NCBI RefSeq assembly: GCF_000711225.1
Contig: NZ_JOMG01000002.1
Coordinates: forward strand, 1,996,501 to 2,060,500
Length of the DNA stretch: 64,000 bases
Direction of reading: 5' to 3'
DNA from: Pelobacter seleniigenes DSM 18267
GTDB taxonomy: Bacteria > Desulfobacterota > Desulfuromonadia > Desulfuromonadales > Geopsychrobacteraceae
The notes beneath the pieces were generated by a model. That model ran no database searches and was not told the DNA's origin. It saw nothing but the letters and a program-made list of their open reading frames with translations. The translations under genes and the position numbers were made by a program. This document shows, piece after piece, positions 54,910 through 62,482 of this stretch. Position 1 is the stretch's first letter; the number at the start of each line of letters is the position of its first letter.

Positions 54910-55206
54910 ATGACCTATGCTGAGTTACAAGCCGCCCTGGCTGAATTCGATCTCTCCGAACAGGCGACCCTGCAGGAGATCCGCCTGCGCCACCGCGAAC
55001 TGGTCATGCGCTATCATCCCGACCGGGGAGCCAGTGCCGATGAAGAAAAAATCCGCCGCATCAATGCCGCTTATAAAGTGATCATGGCCTATGTTCAGCG
55101 TTACAAATTCGATTTTTCCAAGGAGCGGTTCTGGGAGCAATATCCGGAAGAACGCCTCCGCGAGCAATTTTATGACGCTGACCTGTGGCTGGGCAAAGGG
55201 CATTGA
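54910..55206 (+). CDS. DnaJ-domain protein
   Basis: This 98-residue protein is essentially one J-domain, with helix II/III loop HPD in VMRYHPDRG and RRINAAYKVI in helix III. There is no G/F region, zinc centre or C-terminal substrate domain, so it is a single-domain J-protein (class III type) that stimulates an Hsp70, client unknown. I chose the ATG at 54910 because GGGAGAGCCC precedes it. The C-terminal tail (KERFWEQYPEERLREQFYDADLWLG) may direct it to a partner. Confidence 0.88.
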   Translation: MTYAELQAALAEFDLSEQATLQEIRLRHRELVMRYHPDRGASADEEKIRRINAAYKVIMAYVQRYKFDFSKERFWEQYPEERLREQFYDADLWLGKGH

Positions 55207-55247
55207 CCCGCTTTTGCAAGGCCCATTCCATAACCTTTCAACCCCGT

Positions 55248-55937
55248 TTACGGGACCGAAACGTAAAACCATTTACTGTTCAGGAGAATCTGGATAAACG
55301 GCTGCGGATCTTTTAACGATAACAGGTGCAGGTAGGACTTGACGGCAAATTTGCCCGGCTCCATGGCCATGTAAGCATCGCTGATCAGATCGCCCGATTC
55401 CCAGGCGCCGACTCCCAGCTCGGCGATGATGGCCTGCCGACGTTGGGTGGGGAGGACCGCCAGTTGGGTGGCGTGGGCCAGATATTCCTGGGCCGAGGTG
55501 CCGATCAATTTGACCGCCAGGTTGTGCTGAACCACGGCATGGGTTGTCTCATGGGCAATGGCGCCGGCATAGTGGACCCGGTCAAAGGGTTCCCCATACA
55601 TGGTCGGCGCTGCGCTTAAGGCCATGATGGCGGCATAGGACATCAACTGAATCCGGTCGCTGCGACTGTCGTAACTGCCGAAGGCCGAATAGCCGTGGCT
55701 GTCGATCTGTTGATTGGTAATCTCAAGAACAATATCCCGCTGCGGAGATAAGGCGAATTTGGCCAGGAAGGCGATGGCCTGGTCTGCTGCGGAGCAGATT
55801 TCGCGTCGTACTGCCGGGTCCGCGACCAGCACGACAACCTGCGGCTGCTGGGGGCAGCGTTCTCCATCGGCGGCCCGGAGTTCGGCATGCCAGAACAGAA
55901 GAAGGATGCCGGCAAGGAGGATGAATCTTTGCCGCAA
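55248..55937 (-). CDS. Exported HExxH putative metalloprotease (DUF6639-like)
   Basis: This 229-residue protein has an N-terminal signal peptide (FILLAGILLLFWHAELRA). A zinc-protease motif HETTH is at 129-133, and a Glu 18 residues later (Glu151, in QEYLAHATQ) could be the third gluzincin ligand. The body does not match a protease family I know well. The N-terminal part has two cysteines (GERCPQQPQ and EICSAAD) that could form a disulfide. It may cleave envelope proteins or be a non-enzymatic relative. It converges with the DnaJ-domain gene. Confidence 0.65.
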   Translation of the reverse strand: MRQRFILLAGILLLFWHAELRAADGERCPQQPQVVVLVADPAVRREICSAADQAIAFLAKFALSPQRDIVLEITNQQIDSHGYSAFGSYDSRSDRIQLMSYAAIMALSAAPTMYGEPFDRVHYAGAIAHETTHAVVQHNLAVKLIGTSAQEYLAHATQLAVLPTQRRQAIIAELGVGAWESGDLISDAYMAMEPGKFAVKSYLHLLSLKDPQPFIQILLNSKWFYVSVP

Positions 55938-56319
55938 TGGTTTATCTGCTTTCTCCCGCCTTTTAATTGAGTGTTTTATTCCATGGCAAGCTGTGTTTGC
56001 TGAACAATCAGCCTCAATTCTAAATGAAAATCCGGGTTCATAGCAATGTGCACATTGAGAAAGTGCCTGGGGCTAAAAAATCTGGAGAGGAAAGCCGGGG
56101 CTACGCTGGACAGCAACCTGTTTCTGCCCGTATCCTTGACGCAATGGCGCTTGTTTTGGCGGGGCAAGGGTGGTACTTTACCGCCTTTTGCGGAAACGTT
56201 TTGCATTCGCTCGTGAACCGGCGGGGGAACCGGGTTGCCAGTTGTTGCCGGCAGGGCGAACGCTCAGATGATAAAACCGTGATTGCTAAAAATCACTGGC
56301 GATAAAAGGATTTGAAGCG
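55938..56319. other. Intergenic region upstream of the radical SAM gene
   Basis: This 382-bp divergent region carries the promoters of both neighbours. No clear sigma-70 box pairs, terminators, RNA motifs or repeats were seen. Confidence 0.3.
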
Positions 56320-58830
56320 GTGTCAGAAAAATATCAATCCACAGCATTGACCCAGGTCAGTCGGCCCAGCCGCTACCTGGGCGGGGAACTGGGCAGTATT
56401 GTCAAAGCGGACGCCGGCATCGAGGTGCGGATCGCGCTGGCTTTTCCCGATGTCTATGAAGTCGGCATGAGCCATATCGGCTTCCCGATTCTTTACAACA
56501 TCCTCAACCAGCTTGAATGGGTTGCGGCGGAGCGGGTCTATGCACCCTGGCCGGACATGGAAGAACGCTTGCGGGCCGATGGCCAGCCCCTCTGCACCCT
56601 GGAAACGGTACGCCCTTTGGCGGACTTCGATATCATCGGCTTCACCCTCCAGTACGAGCTCAGCTATACCAATTTGCTGGCCATGCTCGATCTGGCCGGG
56701 CTGCCGCTGACCCGGCAACAGCGCGCCACGGATGCGCCGCTGGTGGTGGTCGGCGGACCCTGTGCCTACAATCCTGAGCCGCTGGCTGACTTTTTTGATG
56801 TTGCCCTGATCGGCGATGGTGAAGAAGCCGTGGTCGAACTGGTCCGGCTGGTTCGGCAGGCCAAGGCCGAAGGCTGGGACCGGGAACAGCTGCTCGCCGC
56901 CCTGGCCGGGCATGAAGGCTTTTACGTTCCGGCTTTTTTTGACGTCGCTTACCATGACGACGGGCGGGTTGCCAAAATTCAGCCGCTGCGGCCGGGTTAT
57001 GAACAGGTCCGCCGGCGTTTCCTGGCTGACCTTGACAGCGCTCCCTTTCCGACCCGGCCCATCGTGCCGTTCATGGATACGGTGCATAACCGGGTCGCCA
57101 TGGAGATCGCCCGCGGCTGTACCCGGGGTTGCCGGTTCTGTCAGGCCGGTTATATCTACCGCCCGGTCCGCGAGCGGGATCCCGCTACCATCAAGGACCT
57201 GATCAAAAAGAGCCTTGCCAATTCAGGGTTTGAAGAAATTTCCTTGTTGTCCCTGTCGACCGGGGATTACAGTTGCATCGAGCCGCTGCTCAAAGAGCTG
57301 ATGGCAGAGCATGCCGACGAGCAGGTCGCGGTGTCGCTGCCAAGCCTGCGGGTCGGTTCCCTGACCCCGGAACTGATGGAAGAGATCAAACGGGTGCGCA
57401 AGACCGGCTTTACCCTGGCGCCCGAAGCCGGCAGCGAACGGTTGCGCCGGGTGATCAATAAGGGGATCAGCGAAGCGGACCTGCTCACCGCCACCGGCAA
57501 TGCCTACCGGCTCGGTTGGCGGCTGATCAAGCTCTATTTTATGATGGGCCTGCCGACGGAGACCGATGCCGATCTCGAAGCATTGATCTCCCTGGCCTGG
57601 CAGGTGAAAAGGAGCGGCAAGGGGACCGGCGGGAATGACGTCAATGTCGCGGTCTCGACCTTCGTGCCCAAGCCTCATACGCCTTTCCAGTGGCAGGCGC
57701 AGATCGGTGTCGAAGAGACCCTGCGCAAGCAGCAGCTGCTGCGCGACGGTCTGCGCAAGAGCAAGTTGCGTTTCAAATATCATGAAGCCCAGCTGTCTTT
57801 CCTGGAAGGGGTGTTCGCCCGCGGCGACCGCCGTCTTGGCGCTGTCCTGGCCCGGGCCGTGGCCCTCGGCTGTCGGTTTGACGGCTGGCGAGAGCATTTC
57901 GATTTTGCGCGCTGGCAGCAGGCTTTTAGCGATTGCGGAATCGAGCCGGCCTGGTATCTGCGCGCCAGGGAGCGCGACGAGATTCTGCCTTGGGACCATA
58001 TCGACTGCGGGGTGAGCAAAGCCTTCTTCTGGCAGGAGCTGGAAAAAGCCCTTGCCGAAGCCGCCACCGTTGATTGCCGTAACGGCGCCTGCCACAGCTG
58101 CGGAGTCTGTGATTTCGAAACCCTGCGCATGCGCTTGCTCGACCCGCGCCAGGCCGCAGCCCGGAACCTGGAGCCGGCCGCAGCGCCACCGAATGCGCCG
58201 GCGGAGCAACTGACCCGGGTCAGGCTGACTTTGAGCAAGCTGGGCCGGGCGCGGATGGTTGCGCATCTGGAATACCTGAAAATGTTCCACCGGGCGGTCC
58301 GCCGGGCCGGGATTCCGGTGCGCTTTTCGCAAGGATTTCACCCCGCACCCAAGATCTCCTTTCTGGAGGCCTTGCCCATGGGGGTGGCCAGTGACGCTGA
58401 ACTGGTCGATCTGGAACTGCATTACCCGGTTCCCCTGGAACAGCTGGTGGGCGAGCTGAACCGGCAGCTGCCGGAAGGTTTTACGATCCATCAGGCCGAA
58501 GAGATTGCCTGGAAGGCCCTCTCCCCCTCGGCGGCCATTGCGGGCAGCAGTTATCTGGTGCCGGTGCCCGCAACGGTCAGGGCGACCCTGGCGGGACGGA
58601 TCGCAGAGTTTTTGTCCGCTGCGGAAGTTCCGGCAACACGGCTCAAAAAAGGGAAGGTCGAACAGTTGGACCTGCGACCGGATGTGCAGAACCTGCAACT
58701 GGTTGAGGATAACCTGCTCATAGAGCTGCGCAAAGGCAGCCCGCTGCAGATTGCCGCCTGGTTGTTCGAGCAGGATGTCGAAACGATCCGCCGTTCCGGG
58801 GTTCGGAAAACAGGAATTATTCTCAAGTAG
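56320..58830 (+). CDS. B12-binding-like radical SAM protein (TIGR03960) fused to a TIGR03936-type domain
   Basis: This 836-residue protein is a two-part fusion. The first 600 residues hold a cobalamin-binding-like N-terminus (LAFPDVYEVGMSHIGFPILYNILN, VVVGGPCAYNPEPLADFFDVALIGDGEEAV) and a radical SAM core with the cluster motif CTRGCRFC (Cys267, 271, 274). The last 230 residues match the TIGR03936 family (VRLTLSKLGRARMVAHLEYLKMFHRAVRRAGIPVRFSQGFHPAPKISF). The N-terminal part has no B12-ligand histidine motif that I can see. Its link to the following rng is common in this lineage and suggests RNA or ribosome work, but the reaction is unknown. The start is a GTG with AAAAGGA about ten bases upstream. 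Confidence 0.9.
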   Translation: MSEKYQSTALTQVSRPSRYLGGELGSIVKADAGIEVRIALAFPDVYEVGMSHIGFPILYNILNQLEWVAAERVYAPWPDMEERLRADGQPLCTLETVRPLADFDIIGFTLQYELSYTNLLAMLDLAGLPLTRQQRATDAPLVVVGGPCAYNPEPLADFFDVALIGDGEEAVVELVRLVRQAKAEGWDREQLLAALAGHEGFYVPAFFDVAYHDDGRVAKIQPLRPGYEQVRRRFLADLDSAPFPTRPIVPFMDTVHNRVAMEIARGCTRGCRFCQAGYIYRPVRERDPATIKDLIKKSLANSGFEEISLLSLSTGDYSCIEPLLKELMAEHADEQVAVSLPSLRVGSLTPELMEEIKRVRKTGFTLAPEAGSERLRRVINKGISEADLLTATGNAYRLGWRLIKLYFMMGLPTETDADLEALISLAWQVKRSGKGTGGNDVNVAVSTFVPKPHTPFQWQAQIGVEETLRKQQLLRDGLRKSKLRFKYHEAQLSFLEGVFARGDRRLGAVLARAVALGCRFDGWREHFDFARWQQAFSDCGIEPAWYLRARERDEILPWDHIDCGVSKAFFWQELEKALAEAATVDCRNGACHSCGVCDFETLRMRLLDPRQAAARNLEPAAAPPNAPAEQLTRVRLTLSKLGRARMVAHLEYLKMFHRAVRRAGIPVRFSQGFHPAPKISFLEALPMGVASDAELVDLELHYPVPLEQLVGELNRQLPEGFTIHQAEEIAWKALSPSAAIAGSSYLVPVPATVRATLAGRIAEFLSAAEVPATRLKKGKVEQLDLRPDVQNLQLVEDNLLIELRKGSPLQIAAWLFEQDVETIRRSGVRKTGIILK

Positions 58831-59138
58831 TTGGCAAATCAGATTGCGGAAAGTACAATAGCAGTCTGAAACAAGCGTTCAACATTATTGATTGCGCAAA
58901 ACGGCCTGCGGTGCAACGGCTGTCGGGAGCCCTGCCGGAGGTTGTCTGTCCGAGCAGGGGTCCGCACTGGTTTGCCCGCCTCCCGCTCAAGGCCGGGGCG
59001 CATGCTTCGCCCTTCAAGCAGGTTTGCGGTGGTCGGCACAAACACCGTCCCGGCGGGTTGCCCGTCGGCTGACGCCTGCAGCGCTCGAATCGAATAGCTT
59101 ATTTTCTTTTTATATATTTAAGAATACAGGAGTCGGAT
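58831..59138. other. Intergenic leader region of rng
   Basis: This 308-bp GC-rich stretch separates two genes usually found close together. It contains a hairpin with arms CCCTGCCGG (58930-58938) and CCGAGCAGGG (58950-58959) and further GC pairs down to 59080, then an AT-rich run just before the ribosome site. A structured leader of rng is possible, but no known family fits. Confidence 0.35.
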
Positions 59139-60644
59139 ATGACAAAGGAGCTGGTCATCAGTACCACCTCCCATGAGACCCGTGTCGCCTTGCTCGAAGG
59201 GGGGCATATCGCGGAGCTTTATATTGAACGGGAGAAGGAACGGGGGATTGTCGGTAATATCTATAAAGGCAAGGTGATTCGGGTGCTGCCCGGCATGCAG
59301 GCGGCCTTTGTCGATATCGGTCTGGAAAAGGCCGCCTTCCTCTATGTCGCCGATGTGTTCGACGAGATGGAGCAGGTCGAACGCACCATCGAGGGGGAAG
59401 AGCATCCCCACGACCAGGCCGAGGAGGCCGAACTGCCCCATCTGCCGCCCATTGAGGACCTGCTCCGGGAGGGGCAGGAGCTGCTGGTGCAAATCTCCAA
59501 GGAGCCTATCGGCACCAAAGGGGCGCGCATTACCTCGCATATCTCCTTGCCCGGCCGGCATCTGGTCTACATGCCGACCGTCGATCATGTCGGGATCTCG
59601 CGGCGGATCGAAAGCGAGGAAGAGCGGGACCGGCTGCGGCTGATCGTCGAAGGAATCCGCAAGCCCGGCACCGGCTTTATCGTGCGCACGGTGTCCGAAG
59701 GCAAGAGCGAGGGGGACCTGCGCCACGATATGGAGTTTCTGGTCGGCCTCTGGGAGAATTTAAGTCGCGGCCTCGATGAAGTCAAAGCACCCAGCCTGAT
59801 CCATTCCGATCTCGACGTGACCAGCAAGGTTTTGCGCGATATCCTGACCGAGGATGTCCACAAGATCGTGGTTGATGATTTCGAAGAATACAACAAGATC
59901 GTGCGCTTCTTGCGCACCTTCATGCCACGGCTGAATTACTGTATCGAACTCTATAAAGGGGAAGAACCGGTGTTCGACGCCTACGGCCTCGAAGTCGAGA
60001 TCTCCCGCGCCCTGGGGCGCAAAGTCTGGCTGAAAAGCGGCGGTTCCATCATTATCGAACAGACCGAAGCCCTGACCGCCATCGACGTCAACACCGGCCG
60101 CTACGTTGGTAAGCACAACCTTGAAGACACGATTCTCAAGACCAACCTGGAAGCGGTTAAGGAGATCGCCTTTCAGCTCCGGCTGCGCAATATCGGCGGG
60201 CTGATCATTATCGATTTCATCGATATGGAAAAGGAAGCCCACCGGGAAAAAGTCCATGCCGCCCTGGAAGAAGCCCTTAAAAGCGACAAGAACAAAACCA
60301 ATATCCTGAAGATTTCCGAGCTTGGCCTGGTGGAAATGACCCGCAAGCGGGTGCGCGAAAGCATCGGCCGCACCCTTTGCGAACCCTGCCCCTACTGTGA
60401 GGGAAAAGGCTACGTCAAAGGCAAGCTCACAGTTATTTACGAGATCCTCCGCGAACTGCATCGCGAAATGGCCGATCTGCCGGCTGGTCGGGTCACCTTG
60501 CTGGCCCACCCGGAAATCGCCGGGCTGCTCATCGACGAAGAACGCGGCGGGCTGGACGAGGTTGAGCAGGCCTACGGCCGGGCCGTGACCATCAACCCGC
60601 GCCCCGGGTTTCATATCGAGCAGTACGAAATCGCCGTCGGCTGA
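59139..60644 (+). CDS. rng: Ribonuclease G/E family endonuclease
   Basis: This 501-residue protein has an S1-like domain (GNIYKGKVIRVLPGMQAAFVDIG), the DNase I-like catalytic domain with both metal aspartates (ALTAIDVNTGRYVG; GGLIIIDFIDM), and the zinc-link cysteines (CEPCPYCEGKGY). The length and lack of a long C-terminal scaffold favour RNase G over RNase E. It processes 5' ends of 16S rRNA and degrades mRNA. The insert after the S1 domain (ERTIEGEEHPHDQAEEAELPH) is acidic. A hairpin at 60661-60697 follows the gene. Confidence 0.96.
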   Translation: MTKELVISTTSHETRVALLEGGHIAELYIEREKERGIVGNIYKGKVIRVLPGMQAAFVDIGLEKAAFLYVADVFDEMEQVERTIEGEEHPHDQAEEAELPHLPPIEDLLREGQELLVQISKEPIGTKGARITSHISLPGRHLVYMPTVDHVGISRRIESEEERDRLRLIVEGIRKPGTGFIVRTVSEGKSEGDLRHDMEFLVGLWENLSRGLDEVKAPSLIHSDLDVTSKVLRDILTEDVHKIVVDDFEEYNKIVRFLRTFMPRLNYCIELYKGEEPVFDAYGLEVEISRALGRKVWLKSGGSIIIEQTEALTAIDVNTGRYVGKHNLEDTILKTNLEAVKEIAFQLRLRNIGGLIIIDFIDMEKEAHREKVHAALEEALKSDKNKTNILKISELGLVEMTRKRVRESIGRTLCEPCPYCEGKGYVKGKLTVIYEILRELHREMADLPAGRVTLLAHPEIAGLLIDEERGGLDEVEQAYGRAVTINPRPGFHIEQYEIAVG

Positions 60645-60660
60645 GCTATTGTCAAACCCA

Positions 60661-60697
60661 CCGGGAAGAAGGACCGCCCTCGCGGTTTTCTTCCCGG
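60661..60697 (+). terminator. Hairpin downstream of rng (possible terminator)
   Basis: CCGGGAAGAA (60661-60670) pairs with TTCTTCCCGG, with an inner ACCGC/GCGGT pairing. It begins 17 bases beyond the rng stop. There is no T-run after it, so intrinsic termination is uncertain. Confidence 0.55.
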
Positions 60698-60817
60698 GCG
60701 TTCTCCCCTCCGTTTTCCTGAATTTTCTTGCCTCAGTCAACTTTTCGTTTAAAAATGCCTTATTTAACCCGTTCTGTCCGTTTCTCCTGGGGGCAGGCTT
60801 GTCATTGAGGAGGCGTT

Positions 60818-61759
60818 ATGGCGCGTAAACCGCGACTGCATTTCCCCGGAGCCGTCTATCATGTGACCCTGCAGGGGAACGCCCGCCAGCAGGTGTTTAC
60901 CGACGCTATCGACCGGACCCGTTTTCTGCTGCTGATTCAGGAAGGGATCGAAAAATTCGGTCATCGGGTCCATGCCTACTGCCTGCTGGCGGACCGGCTG
61001 CGGCTGGTGGTCGAAGTCGACGAAGTGCCCCTGGCGCGCATCATGCAGCAGCTCGGGTTCCGCTACACTCGCTGGTTCAACGACTGGCACGGCCAGATCG
61101 GCCATCTCTTTCAGGGTCGCTACAAAGCGATCCTCATTGATCCGGAACAGTACCTGCTGCCCCTGGTCCGCGATCTGCACGTCAATCCGCTCCGGGAAAG
61201 ACTCGCCGCAGATCCGATGCATTACCCCTGGAGCAGCCATCGCGCCTATTGTGGCCGCGAGACCGTCCCCTGGCTGAGCCGCGAACGGACCTTCCTCGGC
61301 ATCGAAGACACCGGCATCCGCGCACTGATGAAATTCCACGCCTATGTCAATGAAGGCCTGACTCCGGCGGAGACCAGCGATTTTTCCACCGGCGGAAGCT
61401 ATGATCCGCGCATCCTTGGCGAAGAGGATTTCGTGCGCGGAGTGATGAAGCTGTCGCGACAGAAATACCGTCCCAAAATCGGTGCCGAGCGGGTCGACCG
61501 GTTGATCCAGGAGCGCTTTCGCCTGACCGAGCAGGAACTGGCCGCGCCCGGTAAAAATCGCGCCTGCGCCGATGCCCGGGCCTGCTGGGCCTGGCTCTAC
61601 CTGGAAACCGGCTGCGCCACCCTGACCACCCTGGGCGACCGTCTCGGCCGCGACGTCTCCTCCCTGAGTTCCGCGGTCCGGCGCCTGCAACTCAAAGCCA
61701 AAACCGACCCGGCCGTCGCCGACCGGCTGCAAAAACTGCTTAACCGGCTGCAGCGTTGA
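60818..61759 (+). CDS. RAYT/Y1_Tnp-type protein with degenerate active site and DnaA-IV-like tail
   Basis: This 313-residue protein has the REP-associated transposase fold (FPGAVYHVTLQGNARQ, HLFQGRYKAILI, YLLPLVRDLHVNPLRERL, PWSSHRAY). The usual HUH metal motif (NHxH in relatives) reads DRLR here at 59-62, so both histidines are replaced by arginine. The catalytic tyrosine position in the RYIxxNP helix is Asp119. After about residue 222 comes a tail like DnaA domain IV, with GDRLGRDVSSLSSAVRRL as the DNA-binding helix-turn-helix. Such tails exist in known RAYTs of this lineage, but this copy should not cut DNA. It may bind DNA as a regulator. GAGGAGG precedes the ATG. Confidence 0.85.
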   Translation: MARKPRLHFPGAVYHVTLQGNARQQVFTDAIDRTRFLLLIQEGIEKFGHRVHAYCLLADRLRLVVEVDEVPLARIMQQLGFRYTRWFNDWHGQIGHLFQGRYKAILIDPEQYLLPLVRDLHVNPLRERLAADPMHYPWSSHRAYCGRETVPWLSRERTFLGIEDTGIRALMKFHAYVNEGLTPAETSDFSTGGSYDPRILGEEDFVRGVMKLSRQKYRPKIGAERVDRLIQERFRLTEQELAAPGKNRACADARACWAWLYLETGCATLTTLGDRLGRDVSSLSSAVRRLQLKAKTDPAVADRLQKLLNRLQR

Positions 61760-61879
61760 GCTTGCGGCAGGGTAGCTTGCCGATGAGGTAGAACCCTTTA
61801 TACTGATTTCAGTTTACGGTGTTTGAACCCGATGACTTGTGGAGGGGTGGGTGAAGACAGAAGAAATTTACAGCTGATT

Positions 61880-61913
61880 GCGCACATGGATTTTGCAGCC
61901 ATGTGCGTTTTTT
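61880..61913 (+). terminator. Intrinsic terminator between the RAYT gene and the next gene
   Basis: CGCACATGG (61880-61888) and CCATGTGCG (61898-61906) form a nine-base stem with a nine-base loop, followed by seven T residues. It ends RAYT-gene transcription, or that of a short RNA starting after 61760. Confidence 0.9.
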
Positions 61914-61982
61914 TGTGGTTGAAGCGCCGGATTAGTTATTTCTTCATTGGTTGTGTGACTTATTTTGACGCAATGGACGGAT

Positions 61983-62007
61983 AGATTCTGAGAGAATCTG
62001 TTCTCAG
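61983..62007 (+). promoter_or_regulatory. Overlapping palindromes at the 5' end of the 62016 gene
   Basis: AGATTCT-GAG-AGAATCT (61983-61999) and CTGAGA...TCTCAG (61988-61993, 62002-62007) are mutually exclusive. The second ends in the first bases of the AGGAGGG ribosome site. They could be an operator or a translation-control hairpin for the gene and cas3 downstream. Confidence 0.4.
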
Positions 62008-62015
62008 GAGGGACC

Positions 62016-62465
62016 ATGTCTGACAAACACACACTCCGGACCATCACCCGCCGACTGCTACGCTGTCGAGAGTGGTTTCTCAACGTTATCGGCAAGGTTT
62101 TAAGCTGCGGAAACAAATACTTTGCGGTTTATGTGGCTGGAGTGGTGGTGATCTGTATTGGCTGGTTATTTCAGGCTGGTTCTCTCTTTCTGGCGGTTGT
62201 ATTGGGTGGGCTGTGCGGATGGTGGTTGGCCTATGCCCTGGCCTTTTTGGCTTTGCTGGCGTTCAAGCTGTTTCTTCCCCTGTTCGATCTGTGCTTTTTG
62301 CCGGTCATCCTGCTTGGCCGCTGTTATGGATACCGTTCTGCGGGGATCTCTGCCAGGGCGTATTTCGCTGATGTTTTTGCACCGTTGGAGATCAACGGGG
62401 TGCTCAGGTTGGTGCTGGCTCTGTTTGGGGTTGAGTTGATTTTTGGGGTGTTGGGGGATGATTAG
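62016..62465 (+). CDS. Small integral membrane protein immediately upstream of cas3
   Basis: This 149-residue protein starts with a basic, cytosolic N-terminus (KHTLRTITRRLLRCREWF), followed by three hydrophobic segments (YFAVYVAGVVVICIGWLF, LFLAVVLGGLCGWWLAYALAFLALLAF and FDLCFLPVILLG). After a polar stretch a last hydrophobic segment ends the protein (VLRLVLALFGVELIFGVL). It does not match a Cas family I recognise. Its ATG follows AGGAGGG and its stop lies 17 bp before the cas3 ATG, so the two are likely co-transcribed. Whether it is part of the CRISPR-Cas system is an open question. Confidence 0.6.
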   Translation: MSDKHTLRTITRRLLRCREWFLNVIGKVLSCGNKYFAVYVAGVVVICIGWLFQAGSLFLAVVLGGLCGWWLAYALAFLALLAFKLFLPLFDLCFLPVILLGRCYGYRSAGISARAYFADVFAPLEINGVLRLVLALFGVELIFGVLGDD

Positions 62466-62482
62466 AGGGAGGAGGGAAGGTG

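Noticed and set aside
57223-58698. Minus-strand ORF of 491 codons opposite the radical SAM gene
   Set aside because: It is antisense to a protein with a clear CxxxCxxC cluster motif and has no domain.
59760-60740. Minus-strand ORF of 326 codons opposite rng
   Set aside because: It is antisense to RNase G and has no start signals.
60764-61732. Minus-strand ORF of 322 codons opposite the RAYT-type gene
   Set aside because: The plus-strand frame matches a known fold and has a strong ribosome site; the minus frame has neither.
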